DNA of 8,851 bases. Source: Deltaproteobacteria bacterium. GTDB taxonomy: Bacteria; Desulfobacterota; Dissulfuribacteria; Dissulfuribacterales; UBA3076. The notes below the pieces were generated by a model. It saw only the letters and a program-made list of their open reading frames with translations, was not told the DNA's origin and made no database searches. The DNA is taken from positions 1 through 8,851 of the forward strand of contig WTCF01000012.1 of the NCBI GenBank assembly GCA_013138705.1, in the 5' to 3' direction. Shown piece after piece: positions 1 through 5,192 of the stretch (within the stretch, counting starts at the first letter, position 1; each line of letters begins with the position of its first letter). The position numbers and the translations under genes are program-made.

Positions 1-35
1 TTATGGAAAGGTGAAAGTACGCTCATTACTTGAGA

Positions 36-266
36 TCAATTCTCAATAAGCTTTTTTGATCCATTTTTTAGGGCTCCCAAGGGCCGAAACACGAAGACCG
101 CAAAAGGACTTTTTTCAGCGTAATCAAGAATAAAATCAAGAAAATCGTCTTTTTGATTAAATATTGGGCAGATACGGCCGATAAGCTGAGAAAGGGCATG
201 CACTTCTTGAAGGCGTACTTTTTCAAATGAAGCCCAGAAGTCTGCTTTTTCGTGATTATTTAGGGA
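36..266 (-). pseudogene. Headless reading frame, C-terminal remnant of an unrecognised protein
   Basis: On the minus strand, 76 codons stay open between a TAA at 267-269 and a TGA at 36-38. The translation looks like real protein: a mixed acidic and hydrophobic stretch (KADFWASFEKVRLQEVH near the start, DFLDFILDYAEKSPF in the middle, FRPLGALKNGSKKL near the end). It has no in-frame ATG. The only GTG is well inside, before HALSQL, with no obvious ribosome binding site. The simplest reading is the C-terminal end of a gene whose front was lost when the neighbouring recombinase DNA arrived. I do not recognise the family. It could also be a chance open frame, but its composition argues mildly against that. 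Confidence 0.4.
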
Positions 267-303
267 TTATGCAGCGTCTATATAATTATGAGGATTTGTT
301 ATT

Positions 304-660
304 TTGAGGGGTACAGTGGAACATTTCAGCTCCTATCTGTTGTCAAAACGAATCGTTCCTGAAAAGAGGCTGAGGTATTATCTCTCATGGATTACCCGGT
401 TTTATGCTTTTTGTGACAAAAGCCTGTGTGATGACGTGTCAAATGAAGAAATCGACAGCTTCCTTAGGCACTTGATGAAGAGTCGCTAGGATTGGCAGGT
501 CAGCCAGGCAAATGAAGCGATACGGCTTTACATCTATTACAACCGGCGTAAGTGCCAGAGTAAAGCGGACGCAGATATTGATTCCGACACTCAGTGGAAG
601 GGTGTGGTGCAAGACATGGTCAGGAATAAGGAATTGCGGGACGTAATTGACCCCAGTTAA
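304..660 (+). pseudogene. Tyrosine recombinase/integrase N-terminal domain with in-frame amber stop
   Basis: A TTG start at 304 follows a GAGGA ribosome binding site at 290-294. The first 61 codons encode an integrase-type N-terminal SAM-like (core-binding) domain: EHFSSYLLSKRIVPEKRLRY, then WITRFYAFCD, then EEIDSFLRHLMKSR. A TAG sits at 487-489. Beyond it the same frame runs 56 more codons (DWQVSQANEAIRLYIYY and on) to TAA at 658-660, and that part reads as the natural continuation of the same helical domain. One nonsense change therefore explains the break at 487. The catalytic domain with the R..HxxR..Y residues is absent altogether, so the gene is also truncated at 660. In free-standing form this would be a DNA strand-exchange enzyme; here it is a remnant. 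Confidence 0.7.
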
Positions 661-737
661 ATAAAAAGCAAACATGATTTCACGGGGCTGGCTAGGTTGA
701 ATAAGTGTATAATGGTATGAGCGAATAGCTGATTGGC

Positions 738-744
738 AGGAGGT
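738..744 (+). promoter_or_regulatory. Ribosome binding site of the RAYT remnant
   Basis: AGGAGGT lies just ahead of the ATG at 748. A TATAAT at 708-713 could serve as the -10 element, but no good -35 is visible 17 bases upstream of it. The site fixes 748 as the start of the decayed transposase. Confidence 0.5.
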
Positions 745-747
745 GGT

Positions 748-993
748 ATGCCGAGACAGGCCAGGCTTGATGCGCATGGGACAGGTTGCTCATGAGACCG
801 AGACGGTTATATATGCCTGGGCATTAAGGGACTTCCAATGGGTAGTCGTCGCGATTGTATCTCACGGGTCAGGCTGCGGATAGCGTATCAATTGGTACAG
901 GATTATGGAATCCCCTTGGCAGAAGTAGCCCGACATCTCGGAATTTCTACGTCTGCCATTTCCAAGGCAATTGCAAGGAGAACGAAAGAGTAA
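748..993 (+). pseudogene. REP-associated tyrosine transposase (RAYT, Y1_Tnp) with deleted catalytic core
   Basis: The ATG at 748 begins MPRQARLDAHGT, the typical opening of RAYT/Y1 single-strand transposases, and the frame stops three codons later at 787-789 region (GCS then TGA at 790s). In another frame, 838-993 encodes MGSRRDCISRVRLRIAYQLV, then YGIPLAEVARHLGIS, then TSAISKAIARRTKE. This is the helix-turn-helix C-terminus usual for the same family (GSRR, then SRAR, AYLAVRE, EVARxLGxSxSAVSRA). The roughly 100-150 residues between, holding the HxH pair and the catalytic tyrosine, are missing. An internal deletion joined both ends. A full protein would cut and rejoin single-stranded REP hairpins. 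It cannot be active here, though the 51-codon C-terminal frame could be expressed in principle. Confidence 0.75.
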
Positions 994-1065
994 GTTAATC
1001 TAATCAATTATGTCCCCGTCCCCAGGTGAAGAGTCTCCATTTCTCCAAATTCAAAGAGGCTAACG

Positions 1066-1308
1066 AGTGGCAGGAATTAGGTCTGCCCACTATGGCCCCG
1101 GCTGGATGTTTTGCGAAATCCTGTTCGAATAATCGCATTATTTTGTAAAAGTGGTAGGCTTTTGATGAATTTATTTTTAAAAGTGGAGTGCTTTGGCGTG
1201 GTTTCCGTATCGAGGTCGGAGACGGTTTTTCTCCCGCTATCCTGGCAAGGTATAGATTCTGGCCTAAACCTGCCACCCATTCCGGTTCAAACCTGCCACT
1301 GATTCCGG
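1066..1308. mobile_element. IS21-like insertion-sequence remnant with 23-bp end repeats
   Basis: Near the right edge, ATTCYGG occurs three times at exactly 23-base spacing (1256-1262, 1279-1285, 1302-1308). The last two units share AAACCTGCCAC plus ATTCCGG. IS21-family ends commonly carry such tandem transposase-binding repeats. AGTGGCAGG at 1066-1074 is matched in inverted orientation by CCTGCCACT at 1292-1300, which would bracket a roughly 235-base remnant. No IstA or IstB coding sequence survives between them. The frames found here on both strands are short and unlike any family I know. The IS21 assignment rests on end-repeat style only. No target duplication could be shown. Confidence 0.4.
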
Positions 1309-1370
1309 GGAAACTGCTCTTGACCGTTACACATCTTTCAACGATTTTCTCACCTTCAAACTCCTTCGTC
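1289..1370 (-). pseudogene. Stray 41-bp fragment of a PIN toxin gene at an IS-like junction
   Basis: Bases 1311-1351 match 4056-4096, inside the intact PIN gene, at 40 of 41 positions (only 1319 versus 4064 differs). Read on the minus strand it encodes EKIVERCVTVKSS, the same peptide as in the intact toxin. Similarity stops abruptly on both sides. To the left lie the IS21-like repeat units, which share AAAC-TGC with the fragment start. To the right are 19 unrelated bases before the HepT stop codon. It is too short to function and marks a former second PIN copy or a recombination scar. Confidence 0.6.
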
Positions 1371-1829
1371 TTATTCAGATAATCTTCTACGTTTAGAATC
1401 GGGTAGCTGATTTATGTACAACTCATTGATTTTTTTTACAAAAATGTCGAAATCCTGCAGGCCTTCCCTGATATTTTTCAAAAAGAGTTGATCCTTGACT
1501 CTCCAGTATTGGTGTACAAGCATATTTCGAAACCTCGCAAAAGGCAGGAGACGTTCGATTAACTCTGGTGAAACTATTCTATATTCTTTGGCTTTCACAA
1601 AGGCTTCCGTATATCCACCAACGGCGACACTGTGTTTCTTGGCCAAAACATGTTGAAATAGACTGCCGACAGCCTCGGCAATTACAATTGTTGAATATTT
1701 CAGACTCTTAATGAGGTGGCGGTCTTGCAATACCTGCTTGTCTGCCTGATCGAGGACAGATCTAACATCATATATCTCGGTCGTAATGTCATTCAGGTAT
1801 TCCTCAATGCGATTTATGTCAAGTGTCAC
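1371..1829 (-). CDS. hepT: HepT-type HEPN-domain toxin ribonuclease
   Basis: A 152-residue, mostly helical protein of the HEPN superfamily. The motif R101-NMLV-H106-Q-Y108 is an exact RX4HXY, the active site of HepT toxins, which act as ribonucleases. In studied pairs the tyrosine is AMPylated by MntA to neutralise the toxin. I place the start at GTG 1829, because GGAGG at 1836-1840 sits six bases upstream. The upstream in-frame ATG at 1850 lacks such a site. The gene overlaps the stop of the nucleotidyltransferase gene by 11 bases, so the two should be translationally coupled, antitoxin first. The C-terminus ends in a basic SKRRRLSE tail. Length is normal and all key residues are present, so it appears functional. 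Family call is firm; toxicity is inferred from the family. Confidence 0.85.
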   Translation of the reverse strand: MTLDINRIEEYLNDITTEIYDVRSVLDQADKQVLQDRHLIKSLKYSTIVIAEAVGSLFQHVLAKKHSVAVGGYTEAFVKAKEYRIVSPELIERLLPFARFRNMLVHQYWRVKDQLFLKNIREGLQDFDIFVKKINELYINQLPDSKRRRLSE

Positions 1830-2241
1830 AAAATACCTCCAGTTGCTCATGTCGTAGCTGTTTTGCTCTTGTTATGATGAACGCATTTTGCATTAGGTAG
1901 AGGGAAAGTTTTTCGATGCTCTCGCCCAACAATTCAGGAGACTCATTTTTCAGTAAGACTCCCTGGTTAACGGCCTCATAAAGGATCTCCGCATCTGCTT
2001 CCTGCAAATCGAAGAAAAGGATGTCTATCTTGTCCTCAGGCAAAGCCAAGGCTTCTGATGTCCGACAGACCAAATCGAAGTAAGCGGTATTCTTGTCTAT
2101 ATCTGGGTAGACTAATAGAAGTATATCCAGGTCATTAACCACAGGCGCATTAGTTGCAGCGGAGCCAAAAAGATAGGCAGCCGCCACTTCAGGAGAATTC
2201 CTCAAACTTTGTTTTAACATGTTTAAATCGTACTTTATCAT
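1819..2241 (-). CDS. mntA: MntA-type minimal nucleotidyltransferase antitoxin
   Basis: A 140-residue minimal nucleotidyltransferase of the polymerase-beta fold. G26-S27 begins the nucleotide-binding loop, followed by D37-L-D39 as metal ligands. The spacing is GSX9DXD, one residue shorter than the usual GSX10DXD. A third acidic residue lies in KIDILFFDL (D73). In characterised MntA/HepT pairs this enzyme transfers AMP from ATP onto the HepT tyrosine. ATG 2241 is the first possible start, since a TGA lies two codons upstream; GGGA about eight bases ahead is a modest ribosome binding site. The gene is followed at once by hepT on the same strand, the usual order. The 69-base gap upstream, to the ATPase stop, contains a TTTTCAG/CTGAAAA palindrome that could regulate the pair. 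Confidence 0.85.
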   Translation of the reverse strand: MIKYDLNMLKQSLRNSPEVAAAYLFGSAATNAPVVNDLDILLLVYPDIDKNTAYFDLVCRTSEALALPEDKIDILFFDLQEADAEILYEAVNQGVLLKNESPELLGESIEKLSLYLMQNAFIITRAKQLRHEQLEVFCDT

Positions 2242-2287
2242 TCCTCAATTCCCATATCACTCCAAATCTTTCTTTATAAATACCTCT

Positions 2288-2303
2288 TTTTCAGTTCTGA
2301 AAA
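2288..2303. promoter_or_regulatory. Palindrome upstream of mntA-hepT, possible operator
   Basis: TTTTCAG-TT-CTGAAAA is a perfect inverted repeat with 7-base arms and a 2-base centre. It lies between the ATPase stop (2311) and the mntA start (2241). The loop is too tight for a good hairpin, which favours a protein-binding site over a terminator. No convincing -35/-10 pair was found beside it. Confidence 0.35.
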
Positions 2304-2310
2304 CCGTTTC

Positions 2311-3612
2311 TCAAAAAAGGTCTCTGCTCAGAAGCCACTCCCAGAGGGGGACGAATCTTATATTGTCCAGTTCTTTATCAATATCTCTGGTTACCAGAAA
2401 CAGATCGTCAGATTTGAGATCAGAGTCCTTTAACCCCTTCAGTCCTTCTGTTTCTCTTTCAGGGATAGCGTCTTCATAGCAGACATTTATGGCCAGTGTT
2501 AGTCCTTCTTTTTGAGCAATGAAATCAACCTCTCTTTTATTTTTCCAGTAGTGGACCTCATAACCTCTGCGAAGGAGTTCCAGAAAAACCAGATTTTCCG
2601 CAAGCCTTCCAATGTCTTTTGAAAAGAGAAAGGCTGCCGTGCGCCTGAGACCGTTATCAAGACAATAGACCTTTTTGGGATTCTTTTCCTGGACCTTTAG
2701 AGAGTAAGAAAATTTGGGTATCAAAAAGATGATCTCAGACTCAAGAACGTGGGCCAGATAGTCCTGAAGGGTCTCCCGGGAGGATTTCAATCCTGATTCC
2801 AGGGAGCGATAAAAACGGTTTACAGAGAACAGATTCGAGATATTTGTCAAAAGATATTTCAAAAGAAACTTCATGAATCTGGAATTTCTGATGGAGAATC
2901 TCTCCACAAGATCCCTGAAAACAATCATCTCAAAATAGCTTTTGAGAATTTCTACCTTGATATCTTTATCTGCCTTGGCCACTTCCGGATAGCCTCCCCA
3001 CTCGAGGTATTCTTCCAGTGCCTTTTTAATATCAAACCTGATGCCTGAGTATTTAACAAGCGGCAGGTCGTATTCCAATTTCTTGAATCTTAGAAACTCA
3101 CTAAAAGACAGGGGCAGAAGCTGGTAGGGCAATGTCCTGCCCCTCAGGGATGTCGCTATCTCGCGACTCATAAGTCTGGCCGACGAGCCCGTGATAAATA
3201 GCCTGAATTTGCGGCTCTCATCAAGCCGTTTTACAAAGGTCTCCCAACCCTCCACAACCTGGATTTCATCTAAAAAAAGATATACCGGCTCCTCTCTGTT
3301 TTCAGGATAAAGTTCATAATAGGCCTCAACCAGAAGGCGCATATCCTGAACATCAAGAGGCAGAAGTCGCTCATCTTCCAGGTTGATAAAGATGATGCGC
3401 TCTTTGCCGTGCAGCGGGATAAGGGAATTTATGAGTTGATAGAGGTAATAGGTTTTTCCGACCCGGCGGGGACCATAGAGGGTGACTACTTTCTCAGCAT
3501 CGAGGGGCACAGAAAGCTCCCTTTCAACCAGATCAGGAAGACTTCTTTCATGAAATTCCCGGATTGCAAGCTTGAAAGCTTCCTTTTTATTTGTGTCCGG
3601 CATACTAATCAA
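2311..3612 (-). CDS. AAA_14/DUF4143-family P-loop ATPase
   Basis: A 433-residue ATPase of the archaeal/bacterial AAA_14 plus DUF4143 type. Walker A is GPRRVGKT at residues 47-54, Walker B is VYLFLDE at 110-116, and a sensor-1 strand FITGSSARL is at 139-147, followed by LRGRTLPYQLLPLSFSEF, typical of the family. A winged-helix-like middle leads to a C-terminal restriction-endonuclease-like fold: E339 in RLAENLVFLELLRRG, then EVDF (D363), then AINVCYE at 374-380. The usual ExK is replaced by NVC, so the tail is probably not a nuclease. The role is unknown; family members are common in accessory regions. TTG 3612 has AAAGGT seven or so bases upstream. ATG 3603 is in frame three codons later but has no near site, so the start is uncertain by three codons. 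It is a separate unit with its own promoter. Confidence 0.85.
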   Translation of the reverse strand: MISMPDTNKKEAFKLAIREFHERSLPDLVERELSVPLDAEKVVTLYGPRRVGKTYYLYQLINSLIPLHGKERIIFINLEDERLLPLDVQDMRLLVEAYYELYPENREEPVYLFLDEIQVVEGWETFVKRLDESRKFRLFITGSSARLMSREIATSLRGRTLPYQLLPLSFSEFLRFKKLEYDLPLVKYSGIRFDIKKALEEYLEWGGYPEVAKADKDIKVEILKSYFEMIVFRDLVERFSIRNSRFMKFLLKYLLTNISNLFSVNRFYRSLESGLKSSRETLQDYLAHVLESEIIFLIPKFSYSLKVQEKNPKKVYCLDNGLRRTAAFLFSKDIGRLAENLVFLELLRRGYEVHYWKNKREVDFIAQKEGLTLAINVCYEDAIPERETEGLKGLKDSDLKSDDLFLVTRDIDKELDNIRFVPLWEWLLSRDLF

Positions 3613-3630
3613 TGTTTTACCTTTATATCG

Positions 3631-3659
3631 ACAATAACGTTGTCCAGTATATTAGTCAA
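3631..3659 (-). promoter_or_regulatory. Predicted sigma-70 promoter of the AAA_14 ATPase
   Basis: On the minus strand TTGACT (complement of 3654-3659) and TATTGT (complement of 3631-3636) are 17 bases apart. The predicted start lies near 3624, leaving a short leader before the TTG at 3612. The -35 box falls inside the first of two tandem dyads, so a bound protein would block it. Confidence 0.5.
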
Positions 3660-3694
3660 CTTTTATCAAAATATTGTCTGGTATATGAGACAAC
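3639..3694. promoter_or_regulatory. Two tandem dyad sites, likely operators for the AAA_14 ATPase
   Basis: Two related 22-base sites begin at 3639 and 3673, 34 bases apart (about three DNA turns). The outer site is TTGTCT-N8-AGACAA with perfect 6-base arms (3674-3679 and 3688-3693). The inner site has TTGTCC and AGTCAA arms around the same GTATAT core. Together they read TTGTCY, RGTATATK, AGWCAA. The inner copy covers the -35 box. This is the layout expected of cooperative repression by a dimeric regulator that this window does not identify. Confidence 0.5.
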
Positions 3695-3751
3695 TCCGAG
3701 AGATCTCTTTATTCCCAATGCTTTGTAGTTTGGCACCACATTTTGGATATC

Positions 3752-3768
3752 GTGGCCATTAAGGCCAC
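3752..3768. repeat. Perfect stem-loop downstream of the PIN gene
   Basis: GTGGCC-ATTAA-GGCCAC forms a 6-base GC-rich stem about 90 bases past the PIN stop on the minus strand. No T-run follows on either strand, so it is at best a weak or factor-assisted terminator, or an mRNA 3' end structure. The rest of 3695-3856 shows no coding signal. Confidence 0.35.
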
Positions 3769-3856
3769 AAGAACTATTTGGCTCAGGTCCGGGGCCTTCG
3801 CCATTTTAGTCAACATGGGTTGCAGGGACGGGATGTCACATATTGAAGAGGCAAAT

Positions 3857-4297
3857 TCAGGATACAGCCGATCGAATACGAGACAACAATTCCCCAGGTG
3901 TCAAGATCTCTAATTGTATGCTGTTGTCAGGCCAATAATCCTTCACGTTAAAGGTAACTAGAAAACGGGCTTTTGCCTCCAATGCCGATGCTAAAATGGG
4001 AACATCTTTTTTGTCTGCCTGATTTGAGGCAATAGATAGCGAATTTTCGTCGGACAAACTGCTTTTGACCGTTACACATCTTTCAACGATTTTCTCGAAA
4101 GGGGTGATAGCACCAGGCAGTTTTTTAGCAAGGTTTCTTCGGCACTCCTCCAATACCTGGATGGAAATATGCCCTTTGATGAGACCAAATTCAGCCATCT
4201 GCAGGAGGGCAAAGGATGCGCCACTTGCAGAAGCACTTCCGGCAATCATGACATCTGGGTCAAAAAATACAGGGACTGGAAAATAGAGATCCTTCAC
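3857..4297 (-). CDS. PIN-domain (PIN_3 type) toxin ribonuclease, VapC-like
   Basis: A 146-residue PIN-fold protein. The N-terminal strand PVFFDPDVMIAG carries the first acidic residue. QVLEECRRN supplies the helix acidic residue at about 49-50, KKDVPILASAL the third, and FLVTFNVKDY the final acidic position typical of the PIN_3 group (COG1569-like). These residues hold Mg2+ in single-strand-specific RNases. The start is GTG 4297, two bases after the antitoxin TAA, so translation is probably coupled; no strong separate ribosome binding site is seen. It is the second gene of an AbrB-PIN pair and appears intact. Part of its interior (4056-4096) is duplicated at 1311-1351. RNA targets cannot be read from sequence. 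VapC proper is usually slightly shorter, so I give no symbol. Confidence 0.8.
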   Translation of the reverse strand: MKDLYFPVPVFFDPDVMIAGSASASGASFALLQMAEFGLIKGHISIQVLEECRRNLAKKLPGAITPFEKIVERCVTVKSSLSDENSLSIASNQADKKDVPILASALEAKARFLVTFNVKDYWPDNSIQLEILTPGELLSRIRSAVS

Positions 4298-4299
4298 TT

Positions 4300-4563
4300 T
4301 TATTCCATGTCTGTCCCGTATTTTACCCGTTGCTCTGCCACACCCGCAATCAGTTCTTCTGTTGAAACGCCGTGTTTTTCCTTCAAGCGCTCGATTTCTT
4401 GTGCGAGTTTTGGTAGCAAGGAACGCTTCGGACTGAGAAAAACACCCTCTCCCATATCTACAAGTGTAATAGGGTCACCCTCCTCCAGACGATATTTTTC
4501 CCGTATTATTACCGGGAGTGTAATGGTACCGCGCTTTCGAACCTGGATTGTTTTGGCATACAT
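4300..4563 (-). CDS. AbrB/SpoVT-family antitoxin
   Basis: An 87-residue protein with an N-terminal swapped-hairpin AbrB DNA-binding domain: KTIQVRKRGTITLPVIIREK, then YRLEEGDPITLVD, the usual KGxITLPxxIRxxxxLxxGD pattern. The C-terminal half (SLLPKLAQEIERLKEKHGVS) is helical and charged, as expected for the part that wraps the toxin. ATG 4563 is preceded by GGAG at 4571-4574 with seven bases between. It is the first gene of the pair with the PIN toxin and normally represses its own operon, usually more strongly as a complex with toxin. The promoter and an 11-base palindrome lie directly upstream. All expected elements are present. Confidence 0.85.
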   Translation of the reverse strand: MYAKTIQVRKRGTITLPVIIREKYRLEEGDPITLVDMGEGVFLSPKRSLLPKLAQEIERLKEKHGVSTEELIAGVAEQRVKYGTDME

Positions 4564-4580
4564 ACTGATTCTCCGTATTT

Positions 4581-4591
4581 CAGATTATCTG
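4581..4591. promoter_or_regulatory. CAGATTATCTG palindrome, possible antitoxin operator
   Basis: A perfect 11-base palindrome (5-base arms, single central base) sits between the predicted -10 and the ribosome binding site of the AbrB gene. Binding here would block transcription start, which suits autoregulation by the antitoxin. There is only one copy, and this length arises by chance fairly often. Confidence 0.35.
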
Positions 4592-4595
4592 CCTA

Positions 4596-4624
4596 ACCAT
4601 AACGATTCATTCTGTTGTTGTCAA
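4596..4624 (-). promoter_or_regulatory. Predicted sigma-70 promoter of the AbrB-PIN operon
   Basis: On the minus strand a perfect TTGACA (complement of 4619-4624) and TATGGT (complement of 4596-4601) are separated by 17 bases. Transcription would start near 4589, inside the CAGATTATCTG palindrome, giving a leader of about 25 bases with GGAG correctly placed before ATG 4563. Confidence 0.55.
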
Positions 4625-4648
4625 CCTTGATTTGCCGTAGCCGTTTAC

Positions 4649-4717
4649 GGCTTGAAATTAGAAATTGGAAAGTAGAAATTGGGGAGAGATGAAAGGCTTG
4701 AAATTAGAAATTGGAAA
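4649..4717. repeat. Short direct repeats of a GAAATTAGAAATTGG type
   Basis: A 23-base sequence beginning GGCTTGAAATTAGAAATTGG occurs at 4649-4671 and again, exactly, at 4695-4717. The spacer holds a partial third copy (GTAGAAATTGGGGA). This A-rich low-complexity repeat separates the TA promoter from the plus-strand recombinase fragment. A similar simple motif (two ACCCAGA units) occurs near 8330-8345. Confidence 0.6.
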
Positions 4718-4757
4718 TTTGGGAAAGACGAAACAAAAGCAAGAAGGAGGTTGAACC

Positions 4758-5108
4758 TTGGGTGAAGATTCCAACGATCCTGCCTCCAAAGACCTGCTCC
4801 CACCTGATATTCCAACTTTGGTGCAACGCTGCCTGAAAGTCGAACAGGATCGAAGCCTTTCAGATAATTCCATGAAGGAGCTTCGGCGGTATCTGAGTGA
4901 ATTTTCATCATACTGTCAGGGGAAGAACATCTATTTCGCTGATGAACTGACACCGGCATTTATGAAAATCTGTGCCTCATCAACCGGTGGAAAGTCTTCA
5001 TTCCATAAAATTCAACAAAGCAAACAGGAAATCCTTCCATCCTCCCTGGAAAATCCATTTGCCGCATCGAACGACCTGGAGTACACTGAGTTGTACATCC
5101 AGCTCTAA
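4758..5108 (+). pseudogene. Tyrosine recombinase/integrase N-terminal fragment
   Basis: A TTG start at 4758 follows a strong GAAGGAGGT (4742-4750). The 116-residue frame holds an integrase core-binding region: LVQRCLKVEQDRSLSDNSMK, then ELRRYLSEFSSYC, then FADELTPAFMKICASS. After about residue 76 the similarity fades (SSFHKIQQSKQEILPSS and on), and the stop comes before any catalytic domain. The protein is therefore the front third of a recombinase with a short unrelated tail. With its good translation signals it may still be made as a small DNA-binding peptide, but it cannot recombine DNA. It is the second recombinase N-terminus in the window. The two are only distantly alike, so they are not a recent duplication. 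Confidence 0.55.
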
Positions 5109-5135
5109 TCTCTTAATTCCATAGGAGCCGAACAA

Positions 5136-5192
5136 ATGCGGGAAATCAAGGAGCGTACAGAACGAATTAATAGGTTGATGAAAGAATTATGA
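5136..5192 (+). CDS. Tiny ORF of 18 codons, first of an ATGA-coupled pair
   Basis: ATG 5136 follows AGGAG at 5123-5127 with eight bases between, a good ribosome binding site. The peptide MREIKERTERINRLMKEL is a single charged amphipathic helix. Its TGA overlaps the next ATG in ATGA. It could be a leader peptide, a real micro-protein, or the front of a frameshifted gene whose rest is the next frame. I do not recognise it with confidence. Confidence 0.3.
   Translation: MREIKERTERINRLMKEL

Larger units (their letters stand above)
994..1370. other. Gene-free stretch between RAYT remnant and hepT
   Basis: Apart from the IS-like remnant and PIN fragment listed separately, this stretch holds only TATGTCCCCGTCCCC at about 1010-1025, directly after the transposase end, and short overlapping open frames on both strands that read through the repeats. 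I see no gene, RNA or clear terminator for hepT here. Confidence 0.5.

Noticed and set aside
107..127. TTTTTTCAGCGTAATC as a half copy of the 8482-8607 palindrome
   Set aside because: Only about 15 bases resemble one terminus, with a mismatch, and they lie in a protein-like frame; likely coincidence.
281..286. TATAAT as -10 box for the 304 recombinase fragment
   Set aside because: Transcription would start at about 293, cutting the GAGGA ribosome binding site, and no -35 is visible.
439..777. 112-codon minus-strand frame
   Set aside because: It lies opposite the recombinase remnant and the RAYT start, both of which have family-like sequence, while this frame has no recognisable motif or ribosome binding site.
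1004..1276. 90-codon minus-strand frame continuing from the PIN fragment
   Set aside because: It reads through the IS-like repeats and has low-complexity, motif-free sequence; the openness is probably accidental.
3752..3768. Rho-independent terminator for the PIN operon
   Set aside because: The stem is good but no T-run follows on either strand and it is about 90 bases past the stop codon.
4169..4630. 153-codon plus-strand frame
   Set aside because: It is antisense to the well-supported AbrB and PIN genes and its serine-rich sequence is typical of a shadow frame.
4649..4717. CRISPR-like repeat-spacer pattern
   Set aside because: Only two full copies, the spacer is itself a degenerate copy, and the unit is simple A-rich sequence; no cas genes are present.
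4645..4959. Minus-strand frames opposite the second recombinase fragment
   Set aside because: Their C-terminal FPNFQFLISS-type repeats are just translation of the GAAATTGG repeats; no real protein signal.
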